Shown one piece after another: positions 55,019-64,000 of a stretch of DNA of 64,000 nt; position 1 is the stretch's first letter, and each line of letters begins with the position of its first letter. The translations under genes and the position numbers were made by a program. The notes beneath the pieces were generated by a model. That model worked only from the letters and a program-made list of their open reading frames with translations. It was not told the DNA's origin and did not search any database. Source of the stretch: Zantedeschia hybrid cultivar (lineage: Eukaryota > Streptophyta > Magnoliopsida > Alismatales > Araceae); the NCBI GenBank assembly GCA_030544215.1, contig JARZZO010000004.1, forward strand, positions 13,752,501-13,816,500, read 5' to 3'.

Positions 55019-56943
55019 TCTGAATACGACAATGTAGGGGGGTGAAAAATAGGCGGATAAGAAGATCCATATTCCCAGCTGGGCTAATCATATGCTGCAT
55101 GTCTTTGTTGGCTTTCAAATCTCCCTTGTTGTCTTTGTTTTTGGCCTTGGGTTCCTTCGGAATGACTCGGAGGTACGGAATAACTTTCGTAACCTGAATA
55201 ATTGCTCATAAGTCTAGAACCTCCTGATAGTTCAACAACATCAACAATACCATCACCATCACCATCATCTAATTGTTCCTAAGTGGAATCATCGCTCCCC
55301 ACTTGGCCTATTTTTGCTAGCCGTCTTCATCTACGCCTATAGGTTTGTATTTCTATCTCGTACATGCTGGCCAAGTGAGGTGGTAAAACTGGGGTGTCTT
55401 CAAGTGTCTCTCTAGTTTGCTGAATTTTAACTGTGTCTCTCCCTTGTTCTTCTTTCGACGGGTTCACTCGTTGTTTAGACTTTCTTTTTTATTGCTTTTT
55501 TTTTTTTTCCTGTTAGATGACTGCAATGAAGCTCTCGTTGATTCTTTGTCCTTTCTTCTATGTGGATCTACCTGAGTAGTTGATCTCCTGAGTGTTGATT
55601 GAGAGATAGAAACTCTAGTAGTGTCTGGTAGTGTGGTTGACTTTCGACGCCTCTGAAGAACATATGCACCTCTTTCATCTGCTACATGAAATTCAGGATC
55701 TCGAGCAACTACTCCATCTAATTCACCTCCTGCTCAACTCCGATTCTGAGGATCAAACTCAAGTTGAGTATCTTTGGCTGCTAGGGTTGTAAACGGGTAG
55801 GATACGGATACGGAAACAAATGTTTCCGTTTTCCGATTCCGATAAGGATAGCCTGTTTCCGTTTCCGTTTCCGATTCCAATAAGATCGGAAAGTGCATTA
55901 TCCGTTTTTGTTTCCGATAAAATCGGAAAGTCTATTTTTCCGTTTCCGATTCCGATATCGGAATCGGATATTATTTTCGATAATTATTAAAAATTACTAA
56001 TTTCTTGATTTATTTGTTTAAAACATATAAAATGAAACCTAAATATAACCAATACGTCTTGGTATATTAGATAATGATTAATAAGATTAAAACAATCCTA
56101 AGGTTAATATTATTCTTAATAATAAATTTAATAACAATCGGAATCGGAAAGCGGATACGGAAACAAGAGTTTCTGTTTCCGATTCCGATAGCTTATCGGA
56201 AATATCCGATTCGATTCCGATAGCTATCGGACGAATATTTTTTATCGAAAACAGATATTTTTTTTTCGGTAACGGATCAAAAAATCGAATAATCGGGTTT
56301 CCGTTGACAGCCCTACTGGCTGCTTTAGTCTCCACCCAAGAATGCAATGGGTGTTCTTCATCCTGCAGTTCATCGATGTCAATATGATGTAGAGGCTCAT
56401 CAACTGTTTTACCAGCAAACTCTATGAATCTCTATTGTTCAAGCCTCTGTCTTTCTTGAATATGCTTGATCTTTAGGCGCATGTTATAGTGACAGTACAC
56501 CAATTTCTCTAGTCTAGAAACATCCAATCAATTACGAACTTTTGTGTGAATGAGACTGAATGTACTCCACTTTCTTTCACACTGGCTGGAAGAAGTGGTT
56601 TGACTGAATACTCACACTGCAATATATGCCAATTTGTCTATAATTAATATGGATCTATCATTCAGCTTTTTCTAAAAAAGAAAAAATACAATATTAATAA
56701 TTAATGATAGTAATCCATAAATGTCAATCTTCAATTTAAATTTATCTATCTAAAAAATAAATGTAAATGACATAAGTTTCCATAAACTCCTACCTTGTAT
56801 GTTACCTCTGTTAAGGCATCTATCCTTTTGTTCATATTCCTTGATATTCTAGTAATGACATTGGTTGTGCCTTGAAGGACCTTTCCATCATTGTGCACAC
56901 TCTCATCATACTGATATCTTAAGTTGAAAAAAATATCATGCAT
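54771..56943 (-). pseudogene. hAT transposase, C-terminal half (decayed)
   Basis: Right to left: 56746-56943 encodes FFNLRYQYDESVHNDGKVLQ...ITRISRNMNKRI, the segment before the dimerisation region. Bases 56360-56610 translate to QTTSSSQCERKWSTFSLIHT and RLEKLVYCHYNMRLKIKHIQE, the conserved hAT C-terminal dimerisation motif, with stops near 56530 and 56430. The frame goes on to PLHHIDIDELQDEEHPLHSW, is cut by the MITE at 56315, and resumes towards 55118-54771, the tail FVPPAQSGESSSQ...LFGYGYLAYM ending at a TGA or TAA near 54771. Several stops make it inactive. Confidence 0.78.
55782..56315. mobile_element. hAT-type MITE inside the hAT transposase gene
   Basis: Left end TAGGGTTGTAAACGG; complement of the right end TAGGGCTGTCAACGG. 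Flanked by TTGGCTGC (55774-55781) and CTGGCTGC (56316-56323), an 8-bp duplication with one change, as expected for hAT. The interior is packed with TTTCCGATTCCGATA words on both strands (about 55830-55975 and 56135-56245), leaving a palindromic-looking AT-rich centre. No coding capacity. Confidence 0.9.
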
Positions 56944-57128
56944 TTAAATTAAGGTTCATTAGTTATCAAAATAAATGTCATTAATATTAATCAAATAAAA
57001 TCAAGTAGAAAAGAAATAGAATTAACCAGCAACATGGAGATCATGAGGCCGGGCGGGCCATCCACCAGCTCATGAGGAAGAAACTCCAATCCCATACATC
57101 TAATCGCTACTAGGAGATCCTGCAGAAG

Positions 57129-59198
57129 ATGAAGGACAAGGCTCGTTGGCAAAGATCCTCGGACGGTTTGCCTGTAGACAGAGACGTCTGCATTCGATGT
57201 CTTGACAAAGGACACCATGCGAGGAGTTGCAGGAACGCAGTTCAGTGTCTTATATGTAGAGGTTTTGGGCACAGGAGGAACAACTACCATGTTTCTTACC
57301 CATCTACCAAGAAACCAGGGTTAGTGGCTAGTTGGGAGGAGGCAAGTAGGGTGGAAGCAAGTAGAGGCACTGAGACCAGGATACTTCCTGGCATCCTGGA
57401 GTTACCATGGTCTCCAGAGGTTGGACCTGCAAGAGTTCTTCTGGAGCAAAGTGTTATAGTATCTATCCAGGAGGACTCTCACCGAAAGGACGTTGATTGC
57501 ATGGAATTGCAGGCTTGCTTGCAGACGCTCTGGCCAGAGGTGAGCAACTGGAACATTCGAAGATTGAGTTTAAACTCTTTTCTAGTTTATGCTGATTTAG
57601 GCTCATGGAAGAGCTTGGCATGTTCTATGGGTCGTGTGGAAACTACAAAGGGTTCTTCTTTGTTCTTTTCCCCATGGAAAACGGATACTGGTACTATTCC
57701 GGTGACTGATGCAATTGAAGTTTGGTGTCAATTGAGAGGAATTCCACTTCATCACTGGAACATCTCAACCTTCCAAGCTATATGTTCCAAGTTTGGTAGA
57801 TTCAGGGAAATAGATGGGAAAGGCTACAAGGGTGTTGATGCTACTGCTGTTCGGGTTAGAGTGGCTGTTGACAAACTAATAGATATCCCGGAGAAGATGA
57901 AGATCCTATTGGGTGATGGGGTTTCTTGGGTTTGTATCAGTGTGGAGGAGATAAGGAAGGAACCTTCATCAGGACAAGAATGGTTGTGGGCTGAAGTTGC
58001 AATGGAATACAAGAAGTTTTCGAAGAGCAGAGCTAAGAGGAGGAAAACAGGGGAGCCGGAAACCTCAACTATTTCTATTCAGGATGAGTCAACCAGGGGA
58101 TTCAGACCTCCTAACTCGGTCAATACGAGTTGGAGGGAGGTGAAGAGGCAGGATGTGTGTATTCAAGACAGAAAAACTAATGGGGAAGGGGCTTCTAGAT
58201 TGATTGGAGGGAATGGGCTTCTAGGGGCGCTCCCAGAATCCTCGAAGGACTTGAACTTTTCGTCTTTGGGTACAGGGATGGCTCGTGGTTCTAGTAAAGG
58301 CTTGATGAAGCTGTTACCGGCGAGTCCCGAGGAGGTTGGCATGGTGGTTGATATCAATGAGAAGGCGGAGTACTTGATTTCGGGTAGAGAAGATGAACAG
58401 TGGAGTGAGATGGGTAAAAGGATTTCGATCCCACTTGAGGACCCGATGCGTTGGGATCCGAATGTTATGGATCTCAACTTATCCCTGAACCGGGTCGATT
58501 CTAGGCCGGTCCAACAGGCTGTTGCCAATTTCAGTCCGGCTCTATCTATTGACGTCGGCTCGTCTGTAAACCGTCGTCTTCCCCGACGGACGTCTGGTTC
58601 TGCTTCCGATAACCAGAGTTCTGATAGGGTTTCACCGGTGGTCAGCGAAGATCTCTCTATTTCTAAGAGACTCCAGACCCCCATCTATGGGACTGGTCAG
58701 AAGCATGAGGGTTTCCGAGATGTATATGGGCTGACCCGAGTGGGCTCTGTTAGTAGGGAAGAGTTACTGCATGTTAAGGATGCAAGTATTCATTGGCTTG
58801 AGGCTCAACAGTATCATCCAGGGTCTGAATGGCAACAAAGTGTGGAGGAGGACAATGATCAAAGTCTTAATCAGTGCTTGCAGATTATTCCGTATGACGG
58901 GGGTGTAGAACCTTTGGCCGTCAAACAACTCCATGATGCTGAGGCGTGGACAAAGGAAATTATCCTTTTTGGCCAGTGTATAAGGATATCTTTTTTGGGC
59001 AGAGAGGATATGATGCTGAGTTTCCTTAAGAAAATGAAAAGAAATGAAAATCTACAACATTCTGTCAGGAAAAGAGGTACGGGTGGAGGCTTCAAGATAG
59101 GTAAGAGGGAGGCAGAATTTGTGAAGAGTAATGTTCTTGTGGACAGTCTTCGAGGGAAGAAGTCTAAGGAGGGGGGATTACATATCATGCCCTTATGA
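57129..59198 (+). CDS. LINE ORF1: zinc knuckle plus DUF4283-like RNA-binding protein
   Basis: 689 residues from the ATG at 57129 with no interruption. The first knuckle CIRCLDKGHHARSC fits C-x2-C-x4-H-x4-C; the second, CLICRGFGHRRNNY, has lost its last Cys. A DUF4283-like RRM fold follows (about residues 100-290; WCQLRGIPLHHWN, FQAICSKFGRFREID). The order knuckle first, DUF4283 second is unlike most dicot LINEs and closer to what I recall of grass L1 ORF1. The rest is serine- and acidic-rich, with a basic C-terminal part. It should coat LINE RNA and act as a chaperone. Its stop overlaps the ORF2 start as ATGA, so ORF2 is likely reached by reinitiation. Confidence 0.82.
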   Translation: MKDKARWQRSSDGLPVDRDVCIRCLDKGHHARSCRNAVQCLICRGFGHRRNNYHVSYPSTKKPGLVASWEEASRVEASRGTETRILPGILELPWSPEVGPARVLLEQSVIVSIQEDSHRKDVDCMELQACLQTLWPEVSNWNIRRLSLNSFLVYADLGSWKSLACSMGRVETTKGSSLFFSPWKTDTGTIPVTDAIEVWCQLRGIPLHHWNISTFQAICSKFGRFREIDGKGYKGVDATAVRVRVAVDKLIDIPEKMKILLGDGVSWVCISVEEIRKEPSSGQEWLWAEVAMEYKKFSKSRAKRRKTGEPETSTISIQDESTRGFRPPNSVNTSWREVKRQDVCIQDRKTNGEGASRLIGGNGLLGALPESSKDLNFSSLGTGMARGSSKGLMKLLPASPEEVGMVVDINEKAEYLISGREDEQWSEMGKRISIPLEDPMRWDPNVMDLNLSLNRVDSRPVQQAVANFSPALSIDVGSSVNRRLPRRTSGSASDNQSSDRVSPVVSEDLSISKRLQTPIYGTGQKHEGFRDVYGLTRVGSVSREELLHVKDASIHWLEAQQYHPGSEWQQSVEEDNDQSLNQCLQIIPYDGGVEPLAVKQLHDAEAWTKEIILFGQCIRISFLGREDMMLSFLKKMKRNENLQHSVRKRGTGGGFKIGKREAEFVKSNVLVDSLRGKKSKEGGLHIMPL

Positions 59199-62100
59199 AC
59201 AAGATATCATGGAATATTTGGGGTCTTAATAGGGCATCCAAAGCCAGAGCTGTGAAGGACCTTGTTATTTCTCTTCACTTGGACTGCATTTGCTTGCAAG
59301 AGGCAAAGATGTCTAGTTTTGACAATTTTTCTTTATCAAGACTGGGTGGCTCACTATTAGATAAAATTGCATTTCTGCTAGCTGAAGGTTTGAGAGGTGG
59401 ACATGTTATAATGTGGAATGGGAATAAATTTGAGGGTAATGTATGTGATATGGGCAGATTTAGTATATCGTTTGCCTTCACCTGGAATTGTAGTAGAGCA
59501 CACAATAGAAGGTGGATTATCTCTTCTGTGTATGGGCCACATTCCGATCAGCAAAGAGAATTGTTTTTTCAAGAGCTATATAGATTACATTCTCTCTTTC
59601 CTGAGGCGTGGTGCATTGTAGGGGATTTTAATTGTGTAAGATACCCTTGGGAAGGTCTGGTGTACATAAATAGAGCAAGGAAATGGTCACGCTAAATCAA
59701 TGGATTAGAGATTTTAATCTTATGGATCTGGATATCCCCAATAGAAAGTTCACATGGTCTAATCTCCAGCAGGAATGTAAACAATCGAGGATTGATAGAA
59801 TTTTGATATCCCCGGATTGGTTCAAATATTTTCCATTGTCACACATTAAAGGTTTGTGCAGGGCTGTCTCGGATCATATCCCCCTACAACTTATGATGGA
59901 AGATAAGCAAAGAAAGATAAGAATATTCAGATATGAATTGAAGTGGCAGAGGGAACATGGTTTCAAAGACATGATCAACAAATGGTGGCTGGAATTCACA
60001 TAGTCGGGTTCAGCAGTATACATATTTCAGAGAAAATTGAAAAGGATAAGGACAGGTTTGAAACAATGGGCCAAATTGATATATGGGAAGGCTTTGGAGG
60101 AGAGACAATTGTTGAAGAATAAAATTGATGTTTTGGAGCTGAAAAGTGAGGTTATGGACCTCTCTTCTGATGAAATGTAGGAACTCAAAGACTTGAAGAA
60201 AATGTTTAATGAAGAATTATTAAAGGATGAAATCAAGTGGAGACAGAGAGCGAAGGAACATTGGCTAAAAGAAGGTGATCAAAATACATCTTTCTTCCAT
60301 GTTATGGCCAGTGCTAAAAAGAGGTTCTTGTCCATTGATCATGTGAGAGAAAATGAGAGGGTGATTGAAGAACCAAATGACATCAAGAGGACGTTTATTG
60401 ATTTTTTTCGGAACCTGTTTTTAAAAGACTTTCCCTTGAGGCCTCAATTGGAAGATGGTATGCTTCCAAAGTTAGATGCTATTGATGCTGAAGATCTGTC
60501 CAAGCCTTTTACTGAAAAGGAACTCAAAGATGCAATTTTTAGCATGGACCCCAATAAGGCCCCGGGTCCGGATGGGATGTCCATTGGGTTTTATCAATTT
60601 TGTTGGGATATAATTAAAGAAGATTTGCTCAAAGTTGCTTAAGAGTTCTTTGATAATCCGGATAAGATTAAAGCTTTCAACGCCACTTTTATTGTCCTTA
60701 TTCCAAAATCTGAAGGTGCTGAAAGACTGGGGGATTTCCGTCCAATTAGTTTGCTAAATGGGTGTTATAAAATCATTACCAAGATCTTGGCTACCCGGCT
60801 CAAAAAAGTTATTCACAAGATTGTTGGGATTAACCAATCAACTTTCATGTAAGGAAGATTCATATTGGATAATTATATGGCAGCCTATGAAGCAATTCAC
60901 CATTACAAGTGTAGGAACAAGAGTGGTGTCATCCTCAAGTTGGATTTTGAAAAAGCCTATGACAGAATAAGCTGGGATTGTCTTCAAAATACTATGAACC
61001 TTATGGGTTTTAATGACAAATGGATTAAATGGGTGATGAGTTGTATCTCTTCAGCTTCATTTTCTGTTTTGGTCAATGGAGAACCGTGTGGCTACTTTAA
61101 GAGCTCCAGAGGCCTTAGGCAGGGGGATCCTATATCTCCATTGCTTTTCCTATTAATTGGGCAGATTTTCAGTACTATGTGGGAGAAGGCTGTTGATCAA
61201 GAATTGATTGAAGGGTTCAGCATTGGCAGAAGCAATATTCTGTTATTTCATCTTCCGTTTGCAGACGATACCTAGTTGTTTACATCTGGAGGCAATGACG
61301 AAATTCTGAATATAAAAAATCTGTTGATTTTGGTGGAAGCTATAACAGGCTTGAGAATTAACTATGAAAAATATGAAATTGTGGGGATTCATATGTCACA
61401 AAACAGATTGCAAGAAATTGCAGAAATTCTGCAATGCAGAATAGTTCTTTCCCAATCAAATATCTCTGATTGCCCTTGTCAAATGGGGGCAATTAGAGTT
61501 AGGGATTGTGATGTGCTGATTAAAAGATTTGAAGATCGGTTGGAAGGATAAAAAGGTAGATATCTATCTGATGGAGGGAGATTGATCTTGTCTAAAATTG
61601 TTCTTTTTCCTCTGGCCATTTACTTTGCTTCCATTTTTAAAATTCCAAGGTCAGTGGAGAAGACTATTGAATCAATCAGAAGTTCTTTTTTTTGGTCAGG
61701 AGGTAAAAGGGGGAAGAAAGGTTTTCATTTAATCAAGTGGAGTAATGTATGCAAAAGTAAGGATCAAGGAGGTATGGATCTATGTGGAGTTGCCACCTTC
61801 AATCAAGCCTTATTAATGAAATGGTTGTGGGGAAGGGGAGAGTGTTCAGAGGCATTGTGGGCTATTATTATAAAGGAGCTCTATTATTGTGATGACAACA
61901 AATGGACTTTTCATCCTTCTAGAACTTATAATTTGTCTCCCATCTGGAAGAATATTGTGAAGAATGCAGATTTCATAGAGAGATCTTGTGATATACATGT
62001 TGGTAATGGATGTGAAACCTTATTTTGGAAAGACAAATGGTGTTCCAGTATTGTTCTCTCTTCTCAATTTAGTAATTTATTCAACATTGCCCAGCATAAG

Positions 62101-62853
62101 GAGGCCTCGGTGGCAGAGGTTATGTCCCATCATGGCTCAGGTAACTTGAATTTGCAGCTGAGAAGGCAGCTAACTGATGTAGAGGTTAATGAGATCTCTA
62201 ACTTAATACATCTCACGGCTAGCACAAGATTATGTCATGAGAGGAAAGATAGGAGAGTTTGGAGATGGAACTCAAAGGGTCAATTTTATGTTAAATCTGC
62301 GGTTCAAATCTTAAATGATGGAGGGTGCAGAGTTTGGTGGAAGGAGTTAGTGTGGTCTAATTACCTTCCTAACAAGATTAAAGTTTTTTTATGGAAGGTG
62401 GCCTGGTATAGACTTTTGACAGGTAAGAGAGCCAAAATGTTAAACATTTCAGGAAATCATTTATGCGGTTATTTTGCTACTTTTGAGGAGGACCAAGATC
62501 ATTTGCTACTGAACTGTGGTATTGTAATGATTATGTGGAAGACTTTATGCAAATTATTTGGTATTCCCTAGGTGGATCATTCTTCAGTTTTGGACCTGAT
62601 AATGTGGTGGTCTGGAGCCTGTCCTGTTCCAAGTCAGAAGCAATTCTAGTTTATCTTTTGTCCGGCTTTACTTTGGACTATTTGGTGTGAGAGAAACATG
62701 AGGAAATTCAGTGATCAATATAGTAGTGCCATTGAATTGTTAAAGATTACCTTTAACTGGGTGGAAGAGTGGGGTAAAGCAACAAATATTTTCAATGAGG
62801 AATGTTCGGGTATTTTGCAAAAGGCTCGGCAGTGGAGGAGTTTGCTGTGTTGA
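59195..62853 (+). pseudogene. LINE ORF2: APE endonuclease, RT and zinc-binding region (broken)
   Basis: Starts at the ATG at 59195. The endonuclease is clear: ISWNIWGLN, CLQEAK, GDFNCV near 59620, and, after a frameshift at about 59650-59690, SDHIPLQL near 59870. The RT follows in the new frame: KAPGPDGMSIGF near 60560, LKLDFEKAYDRISW near 60937, QGDPISPLLFLL near 61123, PFADDT near 61257. The C-terminal reverse-transcriptase zinc-binding domain (LPNKIKVFLWKVAW..LLTGKR) is at about 62365-62430. In-frame stops: 60001, 60178, 60640, 60850, 61273, 61549, 62569 and 62647; six are TAG or follow CAG/TGG-like contexts. I see no RNase H domain. Inactive copy. Confidence 0.88.
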
Positions 62854-63063
62854 GTTCTAATTTCTTGATGTCTGCTTTATTTTCTTGATAAATCAGACCC
62901 TATGTATCTGAGTTTTTGTTTTTTTGTGATGTGCTTAAGACTTGGTAGGGGCTTGTCCTACCAAGTCTGATCTGTGTTTTCTGGGTCCCCTTTGTACTAC
63001 CATTTCCTGGTTATCAATAGAATTGTGACTTTCAGTCACCTTCTAAAAATATGGAGATCATGA

Positions 63064-63919
63064 TGGAGAGTCGACTCCCATCTATTATCAATGATCCTCC
63101 ATCATTTCCCAAAAGATGTAGGATTATTTGCCCTCAAGTGTTCCTTTGCTCTGTCTGTTGCCTTATACAGATATCCTATATTATTTTTGTCATCTCCATC
63201 AACTAACTTTAGAACATATACTAGAGGATCAACCACCTTCAGGTAGCGAGAAACTTTATCCCTAAAAGTTTTTTCCCCAATCAGCATTTGCACTGCCACG
63301 GCAACATCCTTAGCATCGGCCCTCAGTGTCCTTATATGTGCTAGAAAATCGTTAGAGTGGACTAACTGAGCCAACTGATACTTGTAGTTCATCAAGCTCT
63401 CTAAAGAGATAAAGTTGGATGCAAATCTGATAAGACAAGCACGAATAAGATCTCGTCCACCTGTATGCTCTCTCATCATATGTAGGATCTTGTTGTGACT
63501 ATAAATAAATCCGGTGATCATCTGAGCCTTCTCTACCACCTCAGTCATAAAAGGTCTTTACCTATGTCCTCTATCATTAAGTCAATAGAATGTGCTACAC
63601 AAACCATCTAGTAAAAATGCTTCCTCTTATGCATCAACAATTTGCCAGCTGCTTTATAGTTTGCTTCATTGTTAGTGGCCACTTGCACAACATTATCTTC
63701 ACCAATTTTGTCTACCACCTTATCCATTAGTCTGTACAAATAATCAACATTTTTTCTTTTGTTGGAGACATCCACAGACTTCAAAAAAATAGTGCCATTG
63801 CTACAATAGACAAGGGAATTAATCATGGAATTTCTTGTCGTCCCTGTCCAACCATCACACGTGATGGTACAACCACGCTCCTTCCACACATTTTTGAAGT
63901 TGTCCATGTATGCTTTCAA
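63064..63919 (-). pseudogene. hAT transposase, RNase-H-like core (decayed)
   Basis: Bases 63608-63919 read WKERGCTITCDGWTGTTRNS (first catalytic Asp in CDGWT) and continue to VATNNEANYKAAGKLL. In hAT/DUF659 proteins this site is usually TDN, so the second catalytic Asp is Asn here. One or two frameshifts around 63549-63607 lead to VAHSIDLMIEDIG and then 63102-63548, ITGFIYSHNKIL to AKEHLRANNPTSFGK, where a TGA falls at about 63103. Downstream bases to 63064 still read IIDNRWESTLHHDLH up to the LINE. Residues 1 onwards lie beyond the window. Confidence 0.82.
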
Positions 63920-64000
63920 GTCATTGTATTCTTCTTAGAGCCCAACATCATAAATGTAGCGACGTGTGTGAGCCTTTACACCAGGCTCAACATCTGCAAT

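Larger units (their letters stand above)
57047..63050 (+). mobile_element. L1-type LINE, apparently full length, inserted in hAT
   Basis: Perfect 13-bp target duplication ATGGAGATCATGA at 57034-57046 and 63051-63063. Two ORFs: a CCHC/DUF4283 ORF1 and an endonuclease-RT ORF2. The 3' end is CTTCTAAAAAT, so the A tail is very short. The insertion sits in a hAT exon: the duplicated bases encode the HHDLH part of the conserved hAT stretch. Confidence 0.93.
53937..64000 (-). mobile_element. hAT DNA transposon, decayed, running off the window
   Basis: Minus-strand pieces in order from right to left match a hAT transposase: DUF659-type RNase-H-like core (63608-63919), following helical part (63102-63548), a piece around 56746-56943, the C-terminal dimerisation region (about 56330-56560) and a tyrosine/proline-rich tail (54771-55118). 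A LINE (57047-63050) and a MITE (55782-56315) are inserted in it. The left end is placed at about 53937 from GGGGTGGACAAGTGGACAGG, a common hAT terminal style; it is uncertain. The 5' part lies beyond base 64000. Confidence 0.78.

Overview
This is repeat-dense nuclear DNA of a flowering plant. Evidence: Ty3 and Ty1/copia LTR retrotransposons, an L1-type LINE, PIF/Harbinger and hAT DNA transposons, several MITEs, and one spliced host gene of the plant Tim17/22/23 (PRAT) family whose first exon is GC-rich, as in monocots and some early-diverging lineages. I cannot name the species. Only one host gene is visible; nearly everything else is mobile DNA, much of it nested.

Layout. 1-~12700: a Ty3/Gypsy element of the Tat lineage (5' LTR outside the window) with gag-protease, a G-patch, RT, two RNase H domains and integrase, broken by a few frameshifts and stops. 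12.7-15.5 kb: AT-rich DNA with two MITEs. 15473-28237: a Ty1/copia element bounded by the 5-bp duplication AGATT, with a solo LTR in pol (22258-23569) and another in its 3' LTR (25643-27731). 28738-30820: a second solo LTR of the latter family. 31.0-31.9 kb: tandem and TA repeats. 33234-44224: a complete-ended PIF/Harbinger element (TTA duplication) holding a transposase gene, a small viroplasmin-like ORF and a broken Myb/SANT-like gene; a third solo LTR sits in the transposase intron. 44521-45247: exons 1 and 2 of an HP30-like translocase gene, 297 bp from the Harbinger end. 45.2-53.9 kb: MITEs, a copia-type solo LTR and a decayed element with a plant-mobile-domain-like remnant. ~53.9-64 kb: a hAT element (minus strand, running off the window) with a duplicated 3' end, a hAT MITE and a 6-kb LINE inserted in it.

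The most unusual signal is a dyad motif, GCGTC-N10-GACGC with palindromic AT flanks (RAAWS/SWTTY). I count 39 copies, 38 with exactly 10 bases between half-sites. Many are in doublets, so that half-sites recur about every 15 bp. It occurs in two seemingly unrelated LTR families (the Tat element and the ~2.1-2.7 kb solo LTRs) and I saw it nowhere else in the window. The spacers differ, so this is not one recent duplication.

The second highlight is the Harbinger element. Its transposase exons are both open with the DDE residues intact, although 2.7 kb of retroviral-type LTR sits exactly at the exon-intron border; the target duplication leaves a GT donor at both sides. Its Myb partner gene is dead, and a third small ORF with an RNase-H1-N/viroplasmin fold and a C-terminal membrane segment lies between them.
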